A DNA stretch of 64,000 nt. Source: Paenibacillus sp. YN15. GTDB taxonomy: Bacteria > Bacillota > Bacilli > Paenibacillales > NBRC-103111. Position 1 is the first letter of the stretch. Each line of letters begins with the position of its first letter. Both the position numbers and the translations under genes were made by a program. Of the stretch, positions 24,742-33,480 are shown one piece after another. The stretch is from NCBI RefSeq assembly GCF_003285005.1, contig NZ_QMFA01000011.1:62001-126000 (forward strand), in the 5' to 3' direction. A model generated the notes under the pieces. It had not been told where the DNA came from, did not search any database, and saw only the letters and a list, made by a program, of their open reading frames with translations.

Positions 24742-25197
24742 TTAAGCCAGCGCTTTTTCCAGTTGGGATTGGCCGGAAGCGGCCTGATAGCCATACCTGC
24801 GGAAGAACCCGGCATTGGCAAGCCGCCCGGAGACGCTCATCCGTTTGGCCCCCAGCTCGCCTGCACGTTTTTCCGCCGTTTCGATCAAAAGCTCACCGAT
24901 GCCTTGCCCGTGGAACTCGGGAGCTACACACAACGCCTCAATGCAGGATATCCCCGCTTCGCCCTGGGACAGAATCACCACGCCCACTACCTTATGGCGC
25001 AGCACAGCCACATAGCTCAACCGTCCGGGCATATCCCGGATAATCCGCTCCCAACTGAAGGCGGACACAGCCTCTTCCACCTGCTCGCCGGGATTGGCCA
25101 GGCCCGCAGTCCGCCATGCCTCCTGCACAAGCTCCGACACCGCTTCCGCATGCGCATTCGCGCAGCAGGTGACAACCACATTTTGCTCCAGTCTCAT
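24742..25197 (-). CDS. GNAT-family N-acetyltransferase
   Basis: A 151-residue acetyl-CoA-dependent transferase. It shows the GNAT core: a strand with LSYVAVLRHKVVGVVILS, then CIEALCVAPEFHGQGIGELLIETAEKRA with the acetyl-CoA loop HGQGIG, and a C-terminal ANAGFFRRYGYQ. ATG 25197 is chosen because GGTGAT lies eight bases upstream; the open frame reaches ATG 25230 but without a ribosome site. It is alone, convergent with GH94. The substrate is unknown. Confidence 0.85.
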   Translation of the reverse strand: MRLEQNVVVTCCANAHAEAVSELVQEAWRTAGLANPGEQVEEAVSAFSWERIIRDMPGRLSYVAVLRHKVVGVVILSQGEAGISCIEALCVAPEFHGQGIGELLIETAEKRAGELGAKRMSVSGRLANAGFFRRYGYQAASGQSQLEKALA

Positions 25198-25342
25198 GCT
25201 CAGGATCACCCATTTCAATTTTATATTCATTATAAAACAGCCAGCAAGAAATGGGAATAAAGGTTGTCACTTTTTTCACAAGCTATCGGGCGATTGGCAC
25301 AAATCCGCCATACTCGGATGAGCAGGCGGATGGCGTCATTCC

Positions 25343-27067
25343 CTATTTATCCAGAAAAGCGGTGAGCGCTGCGCGGATTTCCTCCGGCGTTTCCAGTTCC
25401 AGAATCTCCTCAGTCAGCTTCACGCAATCGGCGCGGCTGCATCCGGCTATCGTTTCCTTCACCTTATGGAGGGAGCCGGGAGACATGCTCCATTCATGGA
25501 GACCCAGCCCCAGAAGCAGCGGCGCTGCCAGCCTGTCTCCGGCCATACTGCCGCACATGCCCGCCCATTTGCCGTGGGCATTGGCTGCGTCGATCACATT
25601 CTTGATCAGCCGGATCACCGCGGGGTGGAAATAATCGTAGAGATAGGAGACCTTTTCGTTCATCCGGTCCACTGCGACCGTATATTGAACCAGATCATTG
25701 GTGCCGATGCTGAAAAAATCCACTTCCTTGGCAAAGCTGTGGGCCAGCACCGCGACGGACGGAATTTCCACCATGATGCCCAGCTCCACCTTGTCCGCCA
25801 TGGGGACTCCTTCCGCCTCCAACTGGGCCCGGACCTCTGTATAGATGGCCTTGGCCTGCCGCCATTCCCCAAGTCCGGAGATCATGGGGAACATGATCTT
25901 CAGATTGCCGAAGGCGCTGGCCCGGAGCACCGCCCGCAGTTGGGTGCGCAGAAGCTCCTGCCGGTCCAGGCAAAGCCGGATGGCCCGGTAGCCCAGGAAC
26001 GGGTTCATCTCCTTCTCCAGCTCCAGATACGGCAGCTCCTTGTCTCCGCCGATATCCAGCGTCCGGATCACCACCGGCCGGCCCTCCATGGACTGGGCCG
26101 CAGCCCTGTAGGCCTCAAACTGAAGCTGTTCGCCGGGCATGGTGCTGCTGCCCATAAACAGGAATTCCGTCCGGTACAGGCCAACAGCCTCCGCTCCCTT
26201 GGCGATCAGTCCCTCCGCTTCCGCCGGGGTGCCGATATTGGCGGCAATCTCCACCCGGAAGCCGTCGGCGGTGGCCGCAGGCCGGGCGGCAAAAGCAGCC
26301 AGCCGCTCCCGGTCGGCCCGCTCCGCCTCCATCAGCCGGATGTATTGCTGCCGCACCGTCTCCTCCGGACGCACCAGGCATTCGCCTGTGGAGCCGTCCA
26401 GAATGACCAAGTCTCCATTCCGGATTTCGTCCAAGCCGCCGCCTACCCCCAACACTGCGGCAATCCCCAGGGATTGGGCAAGAATAGCGGTATGGGAGGT
26501 TTTGCCGCCGATGCGGGTGATGAAGCCCTGCACCAGGGAACGGTCCAACTGCACCGTATCCGAAGGAGTCAGGTCGTCGGCTACCAGCACCACCTCATCG
26601 CGGATGTCCGACAGCCTGGCCCCGCTGTGTTCCAACACTTGGGCCAGAAGGCGGCTGCCCACGTCCTTAATGTCCGCCGCCCTCTCCTGCATATAGGCAT
26701 TGTCCATCTTTTCAAAAATACCGGCGATCTGCAAGGCTACGCGGGTGACAGCCGTCTCCGCACTCCAGCCTTCCTTCCGGATCAGCTGCTCCATGGGCGG
26801 GAAAAAGGTAGGGTCGTTCAAGAAGCTGACCTGCCCTTTCAGAATGGCTGCCTTCTCCTCCCCCAGCTTCTGCCGCGTCTGCCCAATAAGCTCCTCCAGC
26901 TCCTCCAGACAGCGGGCCTTGGCCTGGTGCAGCCGCTTCAGCTCCGCTTCGGGAGCATCCGTCTTCCGTTCGGCCCGGTCCCCCAGCTTCAGAGGGGCAT
27001 ACACATACGCCTTGCCCATCCGGATGCCCTCGGAAACTCCCAGGCCCTTGATGATTGTGGATGTCAT
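25343..27067 (-). CDS. ptsI: PTS enzyme I (PEP-protein phosphotransferase)
   Basis: A 574-residue cytoplasmic kinase that takes phosphate from PEP and hands it to HPr. The phospho-His site GGKTSHTAILAQSLGIAAVLG lies near residue 189; the PEP-binding barrel shows GLYRTEFLFMG, IRTLDIGGDKELPY, EIPSVAVLAHSF, FFSIGTNDLVQYTVAVDR and the active Cys in WAGMCGSMAGD. Length matches the family. It follows HPr by 48 bp and is the last gene of the fru operon, an uncommon place because ptsHI is often linked to glucose uptake genes. It may serve the whole cell or only fructose uptake. Confidence 0.95.
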   Translation of the reverse strand: MTSTIIKGLGVSEGIRMGKAYVYAPLKLGDRAERKTDAPEAELKRLHQAKARCLEELEELIGQTRQKLGEEKAAILKGQVSFLNDPTFFPPMEQLIRKEGWSAETAVTRVALQIAGIFEKMDNAYMQERAADIKDVGSRLLAQVLEHSGARLSDIRDEVVLVADDLTPSDTVQLDRSLVQGFITRIGGKTSHTAILAQSLGIAAVLGVGGGLDEIRNGDLVILDGSTGECLVRPEETVRQQYIRLMEAERADRERLAAFAARPAATADGFRVEIAANIGTPAEAEGLIAKGAEAVGLYRTEFLFMGSSTMPGEQLQFEAYRAAAQSMEGRPVVIRTLDIGGDKELPYLELEKEMNPFLGYRAIRLCLDRQELLRTQLRAVLRASAFGNLKIMFPMISGLGEWRQAKAIYTEVRAQLEAEGVPMADKVELGIMVEIPSVAVLAHSFAKEVDFFSIGTNDLVQYTVAVDRMNEKVSYLYDYFHPAVIRLIKNVIDAANAHGKWAGMCGSMAGDRLAAPLLLGLGLHEWSMSPGSLHKVKETIAGCSRADCVKLTEEILELETPEEIRAALTAFLDK

Positions 27068-27115
27068 GCCGCGATTCCTCCTGTCCTTCCGCTTTTATGC
27101 CGGCTCCGGCTGGCT

Positions 27116-27388
27116 TTACGCCTCGCCGAAGCCCCCCTCCACCAACCGGGCCAGGGTTTCCACAGCTTCCTCCTCATCGGAGCCCTCTGCCGTAATAATC
27201 ATCCCTGCGCCTTTGGACAGCCCAAGGGTCATTAAGCCGAGAATGCTTTTGCCATCGATGCCGGCGTCCTGGCCTTCCGGCTTCACGTGGATGGCCGACT
27301 GGAATGCCCCCGCCTTTTCCGTGAACAATTGGGCGGGACGGATATGAAAGCCCGCTTCGTTTCTGATGGTGACTTGTCTTTGCTGCAT
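27116..27388 (-). CDS. ptsH: HPr phosphocarrier protein
   Basis: A 90-residue phosphocarrier between EI and EIIA. The phospho-His15 motif GFHIRPAQLF and the regulatory serine segment GKSILGLMTLG (Ser48, equal to Ser46 of Bacillus HPr) are both intact, so HPr kinase control and CcpA co-activation remain possible. The C-terminus GSDEEEAVETLARLVEGGFGEA is typical. It sits between the fructose EIIA and EI genes, 24 bp after EIIA, suggesting a fructose-dedicated relay or the cell's only one. Confidence 0.95.
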   Translation of the reverse strand: MQQRQVTIRNEAGFHIRPAQLFTEKAGAFQSAIHVKPEGQDAGIDGKSILGLMTLGLSKGAGMIITAEGSDEEEAVETLARLVEGGFGEA

Positions 27389-27412
27389 GGAAATCCTCCT
27401 CTTCTATGGAGC

Positions 27413-27865
27413 TTAAATGCCGGCAAGCAAGCCGGCAAGCTCTTCATAATCCGCAACCGCCAGCAGCTTGCCGCGGAACTCGTCATCGATGAGCTTGCGG
27501 GAGATGGCGATCAGAACCTTCAAATGATCATTGCCCGCCGCTTCTTGGGGAACGGCGATCATAAACACCGCCTGGACGGGATTGCCGTCCAGCGAGGCCC
27601 ACTCCAGCGGCCGGGCCAGCTTGGCAAAGGCAATGCCCGCTTTGGCCACGCCGGGGGACTTGCCGTGGGGAATGGCTACGCCGAAGCCGATGCCGGTGGA
27701 GCCGGTGGCCTCCCGCTGCAGAACAGCCTCCAGATAAGCGGCTTTGTCGCTTAAGCTGCCGCTTTCGGCAAGGCCGTCCGCCAGAAGGCCGATGGCCTCC
27801 TCCTTGGACTGGGCGTCTAGGGGAATCAATACGGATCTGGAATCTAACAGCTCGGTTATGGTCAT
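27413..27865 (-). CDS. PTS fructose-family EIIA
   Basis: A 150-residue cytoplasmic EIIA of the fructose-mannitol family. Phospho-His67 lies in GFGVAIPHGKSPGV; ITELLDSRSVLIPLDAQSKEEAI opens the domain and DHLKVLIAISRKL is the C-terminal helix. It receives phosphate from HPr and passes it to the EIIB domain of the protein encoded upstream. In many bacteria IIA is fused to IIBC as FruA; here it is a separate gene 113 bp downstream of EIIBC. Confidence 0.93.
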   Translation of the reverse strand: MTITELLDSRSVLIPLDAQSKEEAIGLLADGLAESGSLSDKAAYLEAVLQREATGSTGIGFGVAIPHGKSPGVAKAGIAFAKLARPLEWASLDGNPVQAVFMIAVPQEAAGNDHLKVLIAISRKLIDDEFRGKLLAVADYEELAGLLAGI

Positions 27866-27978
27866 GGCAATATCCTCCTGGTTATGGGGTTTGGGCGTGC
27901 TTCCGGCTAAGGTTTGTATGTCCGGCGCAGGTCTTCCTTATACTTAGGGCTGCGGAGAAATCAGCATTCTTTTTTCTC

Positions 27979-29370
27979 TTAGGCGCTTTGGGATTGCAGC
28001 GGTTTTTTGAGGACGGCCAGCAGCAAGGCGGATACCAGCGTGCCGACAATGATGGACAGGGCGTACCAGGCCACATGGTTGACTGCGTTGGGGATCGCCA
28101 GGACGAAGGCGCCGCCGTGGGGAGCCCGCAGGGTGACGTCAAACATCATGGACATGGCTCCGGTCACTGCCGAACCGGCGATAATGGAGGGAATGACCCG
28201 GAAGGGGTCCCCCGCGGCAAAGGGAATGGCGCCTTCCGTAATGAAGGCCAAACCCAGCACCGATGCGGCCTTGCCCGCATCCCGCTCCTCCCGGGTAAAC
28301 TTGTTCTTGGCGATTAATGTCGCCAGCCAAAGAGCCAGGGGAGGGGTCATGCCCGCGGCCATTACGGCGGCCATGGGACCGTATACATTGCTGGCCAGCA
28401 GGCCAACCGAGAAGGTGTAGGCGGTTTTGTTCAGCGGTCCGCCCATATCAAAGGCCATCATGCCGCCCAGAATCAGACCGAGCAGAACGGCATTGGTGGT
28501 GCCCAGATTTTGCAGCCAGCCGGTCAGGCCGTCCATAACATATTTAATCGGTTCTCCTATCACGTAAACCATCATCAGGCCGGTAATGCCGGTAGCCAGA
28601 AGGGGAATGATCAGAATGGGCTTCAGTCCCTCCAAATTCCGCGGCATCTTGATATATTGCTTCATCCATTTGGCCACATAACCTGCCAGGAAGCCGGCAA
28701 TAATGCCCCCCAGAAAGCCTGCGCCGATCTGGGAGGCCAGCATGCCGCCCACCAGCCCTGGAGCCATACCCGGCTTTTCGGCAATGGAGAAGGCGATGAA
28801 GCCCGCCAGAATGGGTACCATCAGTTGAAAAGCGGCGCCGCTGCCAATGTTCATCAATGCCGCGGCAAGAGTTCCTTCCTCTTTGAAGGCTTCGATGCCG
28901 AACACAAAGGACAGCGCAATCAGAAGGCCACCCGCCACAACCAGCGGCAGCATGGCGGACACGCCAGTCATCAGATGCTTGTAGGCTCCCTTGCGGGCCG
29001 CGCCGCGCTCTGTCTTGACCTTCTCCACCTGGTCGGCCAGACCGGAATCGGCCTTGGCGGGCGCAGCTTCCAGACCCAGCGCCTCCTCCAGCAGTCCGGC
29101 CGGGTTCTTGATCGCCTGGGCAACGGGCACCTTCACCACCGGCTTGCCGGCAAACCGCCCCTCCAGCACATCCGTATCGGCGGCAATAATAATGGCGTGA
29201 GCTTCGGCAATCTCTTCGTCGGACAGCTCATTTTCCACCCCTACGGCGCCCCGTGTCTCCACCTTGATGGGAATATCCTTCTCCCGGGCAGATTTCAGAA
29301 GCGATTCCGCCGCCATATAGGTATGAGCGACGCCGGTGGGGCAAGCGGTGACAGCCAACAGTTTTTTCAT
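27979..29370 (-). CDS. fruA: PTS fructose-specific EIIBC permease
   Basis: A 463-residue membrane protein importing fructose as fructose 1-phosphate. Residues 1-100 are EIIB with phospho-Cys10 in LLAVTACPTGVAHTYMAA; from ~115 the EIIC domain has about nine to ten helices (LMTGVSAMLPLVVAGGLLIA; FDMGGPLNKTAYTFS; ITEGAIPFAAGDPFRVIPS). ATG 29370 is nine bases after GGGG; ATG 29379 abuts it. The gene lies 45 bp after fruK. The subfamily fits FruA, minus its IIA domain. Confidence 0.93.
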   Translation of the reverse strand: MKKLLAVTACPTGVAHTYMAAESLLKSAREKDIPIKVETRGAVGVENELSDEEIAEAHAIIIAADTDVLEGRFAGKPVVKVPVAQAIKNPAGLLEEALGLEAAPAKADSGLADQVEKVKTERGAARKGAYKHLMTGVSAMLPLVVAGGLLIALSFVFGIEAFKEEGTLAAALMNIGSGAAFQLMVPILAGFIAFSIAEKPGMAPGLVGGMLASQIGAGFLGGIIAGFLAGYVAKWMKQYIKMPRNLEGLKPILIIPLLATGITGLMMVYVIGEPIKYVMDGLTGWLQNLGTTNAVLLGLILGGMMAFDMGGPLNKTAYTFSVGLLASNVYGPMAAVMAAGMTPPLALWLATLIAKNKFTREERDAGKAASVLGLAFITEGAIPFAAGDPFRVIPSIIAGSAVTGAMSMMFDVTLRAPHGGAFVLAIPNAVNHVAWYALSIIVGTLVSALLLAVLKKPLQSQSA

Positions 29371-29415
29371 ACATGTCATCCCCTTTTTATCGTTATGAGG
29401 GCAAAATATCAGAAC

Positions 29416-30360
29416 TCAAATGGAGGCTAACCCAACCCTTTCCATAGCGGCCTCCACTTCTTCAATGCCGCAAACCTGGGTGCCGGGTTTGGATGCGGTG
29501 ATGGTACCCGCAGCGGAGGTGATTCTGGCCATTTCCGGCAAGGTGCGTCCGCCGAGCAGACTGTACACCATGGCGGCTACCATGGAATCTCCGGCGCCAA
29601 CCGTGCTTAACGGACGGATGGGAAAGGGCCTGGCCCGGTAGGCCTCCGTCTCATTGACAAGAATGGAGCCGTCGCCGCCCATGGAAACCAGCACCAGCCG
29701 CACCCCTTTTTCCCGGATCAGCTCCCGGGCCGCCGATACCAGCTCCCCATCATCCGGCAGCCTGCGGCCAAAATAAAGCTCCAGCTCGTGAATGTTCGGC
29801 TTGATGGCGAAGGGCCGCGCCTCCACCCCCTGGGCGAAGGCGGTACCGTCCGCATCCAGAACCACGGGCACGCCCCGCTTCCGCGAAGCCTCAATCAGGG
29901 TCCGGTAGTATTCCGGTGGGGCTCCCGGCGGCAGGCTGCCTCCGATTACCGTATACGCGGCGCCTTCAAGGGCTTCCTCAAACCGCCGGGTAAAACGGTC
30001 CAGAACAGCAGCGTCCACCCGGATTCCCGGTTCGTTGAACTCGGTGGTCTGGCGGGTGCTCTCATCCACCACCTTCAGGTTGACCCGGGTCTCTCCCTCC
30101 GCCTCCTCGAAGCTGCAGGGAATGCCTGCCTGCTCCAGCTTATCCCGGAGCAGCCTGCTTTGATAGCCGCCGGCTACAGCCAGTGCGGCTGCTTTTACCC
30201 CAAAGCCTGCCAGGACCTTGGCTACATTAATGCCCTTGCCTCCCGCGTCAATCCGGACCTCCTTGATCCGGTTCAGCCCGGCCAGCTCGATTTTATCCAC
30301 ACTGACTGTTTTGTCCACTGCCGGATTCATCGTCACTGTAACTACAGAAGGGGTTATCAT
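29416..30360 (-). CDS. fruK: 1-phosphofructokinase
   Basis: A 314-residue PfkB-family kinase converting fructose 1-phosphate to fructose 1,6-bisphosphate. It has TVTMNPAVDKTVSVD at the N-terminus, the sugar-binding DAGGKGINVAKVLAGFG, IKPNIHELE, and the catalytic STVGAGDSMVAAMVYSLL. ATG 30360 follows AAAGGAG by nine bases; the open frame extends to 30387 without a site. It starts five bases after the fruR stop, in one operon with the fructose PTS. Confidence 0.94.
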   Translation of the reverse strand: MITPSVVTVTMNPAVDKTVSVDKIELAGLNRIKEVRIDAGGKGINVAKVLAGFGVKAAALAVAGGYQSRLLRDKLEQAGIPCSFEEAEGETRVNLKVVDESTRQTTEFNEPGIRVDAAVLDRFTRRFEEALEGAAYTVIGGSLPPGAPPEYYRTLIEASRKRGVPVVLDADGTAFAQGVEARPFAIKPNIHELELYFGRRLPDDGELVSAARELIREKGVRLVLVSMGGDGSILVNETEAYRARPFPIRPLSTVGAGDSMVAAMVYSLLGGRTLPEMARITSAAGTITASKPGTQVCGIEEVEAAMERVGLASI

Positions 30361-30364
30361 GATG

Positions 30365-31147
30365 TCATTCTCCTTTTTCCGCCGCAACGGTCAACTGTAC
30401 GCCCGCATCCTCCAGCCCCTGTCTGGCTGCTTCCGGCAGGAGGGAATCGGTGATCAGGCGGTCGATGTCCTTCAGATCCGCCACCTTGGCAAACACGGAC
30501 TTGCCATATTTGCTGTGGTCCGCTAACAGAATGACCTCACGGCCGGCATGGATCATTTTCCGCTTCATTTCCGCTTCGGTGATGCTGGGAGTGGTTAATC
30601 CTGCAACCGGCTCGATTCCGTTGATGGCCAGGAAGGTTTTATCCACCTTCAGCTGCTCCAGCGCCCGCTCCGCCATCGGCCCCACCATAGCCAACGTCTC
30701 ATAACGCACCGTTCCGCCGGTAAGCACCAGACTGATGTTGGCCTGCTGGGCCAGCTCCCGGGCCACCATAATGGAATTGGTGACCACCGTAAGCCGGGGA
30801 ACCGATTTAATGGCTTTGGCCAGGTAATAGGTAGTGGTGCCGGAGTCCAGGATAATGGTGTCTCCCTCCCGGACCAGCGATGCGGCTTCACGGGCGATAG
30901 CCTCTTTCTGCAGCCGGAAGCGGTCTTCCTTCTCCACGAAGGACGGCTCCGCGTTATCCGCCTGGATAATGGCCACTGCGCCTCCGTGAGTGCGTCTGAC
31001 CTGACCGCCCTCCTCCAAATCCTTCAAATCCCGCCTGACGGTGGATTCGGATACCTGAAAAAATTGAGCCAGCTCCTGGACGGAAGCCCGTCCGGAGGTT
31101 TGTATATAGTCGCATATCTGCTGCTTGCGTTCTTCTTCATATAGCAA
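30365..31147 (-). CDS. fruR: DeoR-family fructose operon repressor
   Basis: A 260-residue repressor whose likely effector is fructose 1-phosphate. The HTH reads SVQELAQFFQVSESTVRRDLKDLEEGGQVRRTHGGAV; the effector domain has TIILDSGTTTYYLAKAI, LTVVTNSIMVAREL, LVLTGGTVRYETLAMVGP and VILLADHSKYGK. The start is taken as TTG 31147 (protein opening xLYEEERKQQI), seven bases after GGGGGTGA; ATG codons at 31174 and 31180 lack a site. First gene of the fru operon and presumably autoregulated through the sites at 31215-31300. Confidence 0.92.
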   Translation of the reverse strand: MLYEEERKQQICDYIQTSGRASVQELAQFFQVSESTVRRDLKDLEEGGQVRRTHGGAVAIIQADNAEPSFVEKEDRFRLQKEAIAREAASLVREGDTIILDSGTTTYYLAKAIKSVPRLTVVTNSIMVARELAQQANISLVLTGGTVRYETLAMVGPMAERALEQLKVDKTFLAINGIEPVAGLTTPSITEAEMKRKMIHAGREVILLADHSKYGKSVFAKVADLKDIDRLITDSLLPEAARQGLEDAGVQLTVAAEKGE

Positions 31148-31214
31148 AACGGCTTCACCCCCTGCATCTATCATGCTCATTTGCAGTCATTTCATTGCCA
31201 ATTGGAGATTATGA

Positions 31215-31300
31215 TGATCGTTTGCTCTCACTTATGATAATATATGATCATTAATCTTTTGTAAAGCGCTTTATTGAAAATATTCTTTCACAAACGATCA
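31215..31300 (-). promoter_or_regulatory. fru operon promoter with FruR-like inverted sites and cre-like core
   Basis: On the minus strand TTTACA, 17 bp, TATTAT forms a good promoter. It is flanked by a perfect 10-bp inverted pair, TGATCGTTTG (31215-31224) and CAAACGATCA (31291-31300), with further TGATCA/TGATAA copies over the -10. The -35 overlaps AAAGCGCTTT (31263-31272), the centre of a CcpA cre site with poor outer bases. Confidence 0.65.
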
Positions 31301-31356
31301 TATGTGAGCACAAACATTGATCCAATCCGGCGTATAACACGCGAGGCCGGGCTATC

Positions 31357-31533
31357 CGGACCGAGAATCCGTTATTATGCCAAAATGCGGACTTCTGATG
31401 ATTTCGCGGACACACGGTACGTTATTTGTCCCCAACTGACGGCAAACCGCCTTTTTTTCGGCACATAACGAATCGTGGGTCCGCTCAGGTGAAAAAACAC
31501 CGTTTTTCCGCCTAATAACGGATCGTGAGTCCG
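31357..31533. repeat. Four-core dispersed element, copy C (50-62-50 spacing)
   Basis: Cores start at 31357 (CGGACCGAGAATCCG), 31407 (CGGACACACGGTACG), 31469 (CGAATCGTGGGTCCG) and 31519 (CGGATCGTGAGTCCG); the first two are followed by TTATT, the last two preceded by CATAA or AATAA. It fills much of the 576-bp gap between the fruR promoter and the APH gene, where nothing else is seen. Confidence 0.82.
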
Positions 31534-31661
31534 TTTGTTTGGGCTAGCCGAATCTGCGTGCTTTCTTGGTAAAAAGGCTCAAGTCAGACCACTGCCGGAA
31601 ATTGGTGGAATCCGGCTCGCTCAAATGTCCGGTGAAGCAAATGACAAGGTGTGCTTAGCTC

Positions 31662-31703
31662 GAAAAAAAGCGCTTTAAGCCTCATTGGCTCAAGCGCCTT
31701 CCT
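31662..31703 (-). terminator. Terminator of the APH-family gene
   Basis: On the minus strand GGCGCTTGAGCC, loop, GGCTTAAAGCGC and seven T, about 20 bp after the stop codon. Confidence 0.75.
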
Positions 31704-31722
31704 TACATCATAAGTCTCCCGG

Positions 31723-32658
31723 CTAACCTTGCGTCCCCGCATCCGGCTGCGCCAATGGATTCGCCCCTGCCTCCGCCATCAGCGCCTCCGCCAACTCCAC
31801 ATGGTCCATGGATGGAGTCATGCCGCTTTCCACATTCCAGCATTGGGACATGGCCGTTTCAATGTAGAGGCATTGGCGGATGACGGCTTCCGGAATATTC
31901 AAAAGTCCAGTCAGCTTGACGATAACCGTGTTCAGCCTGCCGTATGTATCGGGAGCGATAGTCTCATCCATTTCATTCAGTATAAACCGCGGAACGTCAA
32001 ACACGGGATCGCCCACCACCCCCTTGGGGTCAATAATCCGGTAGGCTCCGCCCTCCCCCAGCAGGATATTATCGTGGTGCAAATCCCCATGGAGCAAAAG
32101 CCGCCGGGGATAAGCCGCCCACAGCACCCGGCAGAGGGCCTCGGCTCTTTGCATATGTCCGCTGAGTTCGCGGAAGTCCTCCTGACCCTGCATAAAGTAG
32201 GCGATACGGCTGACCCAATCCAGATACGAGGGATACGCCCCGGGATCGGAGGGCTCCTTATGCAGGCCGGAAACCAAGCCGGAGTAGACGGACAGTCTTT
32301 TTTCCGTAGACTGCTCCGCTCTCAACGGAGTTCCCGGAAGAATGCGTTCCTCAAGAATAGCTCCCTCGGCCAAATCGGCAGTATATAGCCTGCAAAACCG
32401 CCCGCCGTTGTACTCCTGCAGTGCCGACGCCTCTGTGCTCCGTTCCCTGCCGGGAGGGCCCAGCTTCAGGATAGCCTTGCCGAATGCGGCGGACTCGCAT
32501 GTAAACACACAGTTGGCCGAAAAGGAAGGCAGCAGCTCCATCCGCTTAAGCTCCCACCGTTCTGCGCACCGGTCCAGCTTTTCCCCCAGCCGGTCATAAA
32601 AGGCCTTGCCGAAGCGCCCTTCAATCTTCACCGCTTCTTCTGGCGTAAAATTGTACAT
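31723..32658 (-). CDS. Aminoglycoside phosphotransferase-fold kinase, APH(6)/hydroxyurea-kinase-like
   Basis: A 311-residue cytoplasmic kinase-fold protein. The nucleotide-binding lobe contains FGKAILKLGPPGRE; the catalytic loop is LLLHGDLHHDNILLGEGG and the metal-binding segment YRIIDPKGVVGDPVFDVPRFI. The DPKGVxGDP-x-FD pattern and length are those of streptomycin 6-phosphotransferase-like proteins, a family with many chromosomal members of unknown substrate, so antibiotic resistance should not be assumed. The start is ATG 32658 after GGAGGAAT. It is monocistronic with its own terminator. Confidence 0.85.
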   Translation of the reverse strand: MYNFTPEEAVKIEGRFGKAFYDRLGEKLDRCAERWELKRMELLPSFSANCVFTCESAAFGKAILKLGPPGRERSTEASALQEYNGGRFCRLYTADLAEGAILEERILPGTPLRAEQSTEKRLSVYSGLVSGLHKEPSDPGAYPSYLDWVSRIAYFMQGQEDFRELSGHMQRAEALCRVLWAAYPRRLLLHGDLHHDNILLGEGGAYRIIDPKGVVGDPVFDVPRFILNEMDETIAPDTYGRLNTVIVKLTGLLNIPEAVIRQCLYIETAMSQCWNVESGMTPSMDHVELAEALMAEAGANPLAQPDAGTQG

Positions 32659-32791
32659 GAATCATTCCTCCGGCAGCTTAGGCATTTTATTCATTATAAC
32701 GCCATGGGCTGCAGGCCTCAATCAGAGGGAATACAAGGCTTTACAATATCTGCAGCTGCCCCTACAATATTCCTTGAGGTGAGGCCGCTTC

Positions 32792-33226
32792 ATGAAAAAA
32801 TACATAAGAATCGCCACTCTGCTGCTTATTGTGGGTATCCTTTGGTATGCCCAGCTTAACGGGTACATCGATATCCGCACGGATAGTCAAACCGGCGCAG
32901 GAGAGACCGTAACGCTTCACTTCCCGGCAGACCGCTACCCGGAAACAGCCCGGCACATTAAAGAAGCCATCGCGGCGGGGGAATCCTCCATTTGTACCCT
33001 GGACAGGAATGGGGCTGAGGAGAACCGCAAGGAATCGCTGAAGGGAATTCCCACCAAAACAGGGTATGACCGGGATGAATGGCCTATGGCTATGTGTGCG
33101 GAAGGCGGGGCCGGTGCGGATATCCAATACATTGACCCCTCCGATAACCGCGGTGCAGGCAGCTGGGTCAGCAATCAGCTGGAGCAATATCCAGACGGAA
33201 CCCGCGTGCAATTTGTGGTGCCTTAG
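32792..33226 (+). CDS. Secreted NucA/NucB-type deoxyribonuclease
   Basis: A 144-residue exported DNase. An N-terminal membrane/signal segment ([19 protein letters not shown]) precedes the nuclease domain: [20 protein letters not shown] with the catalytic [23 protein letters not shown] and GSWVSNQL. Bacillus NucB is a sporulation-linked DNase that also disperses biofilms by cutting extracellular DNA; the role here is inferred. The start is ATG 32792, eight bases after GAGGTGAGG. It stands alone with a terminator downstream. Confidence 0.9.
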   Translation: MKKYIRIATLLLIVGILWYAQLNGYIDIRTDSQTGAGETVTLHFPADRYPETARHIKEAIAAGESSICTLDRNGAEENRKESLKGIPTKTGYDRDEWPMAMCAEGGAGADIQYIDPSDNRGAGSWVSNQLEQYPDGTRVQFVVP

Positions 33227-33277
33227 GCTGCAAATAATTATCTGCTTTCCCTTCATAATTTATGAAGCCTTTTGAAT

Positions 33278-33332
33278 AACCTGCCCTTCATGCTGCCTGT
33301 AACCTTGCAGCAGCTGCGGCAGGTTTATTTTT
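33278..33332 (+). terminator. Rho-independent terminator
   Basis: AACCTGCC and GGCAGGTT enclose an inner GCTGC/GCAGC stem, followed by TATTTTTTT; after the NucB-like gene. Confidence 0.7.
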
Positions 33333-33375
33333 TACCATATCAGCCTATACGAAATAAATCATTTAACTACTTTAT

Positions 33376-33429
33376 CTGTCGTAGTATTTATGCTACAATG
33401 ATTTTACTACGACAGTCGAAGTACGACAG
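33376..33429 (+). promoter_or_regulatory. PadR operator/promoter region with TACGACAG half-sites
   Basis: CTGTCGTAGTA (33376-33386) and TACTACGACAG (33405-33415) are a perfect 11-bp inverted pair 18 bp apart, and a third half-site TACGACAG lies at 33422. They bracket a -10-like TACAAT at 33394-33399. Autoregulation by the following PadR gene is the natural reading. Confidence 0.7.
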
Positions 33430-33480
33430 ATGCAGTAAAGGAAATGCAGCACCACCGATGATGAGAAAGGAGGCCGGCGT

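Noticed and set aside
31723-32658. Antibiotic resistance gene
   Set aside because: APH(6)-like proteins are widespread chromosomal kinases of unknown substrate; sequence alone does not support a resistance claim and no mobile context is present.
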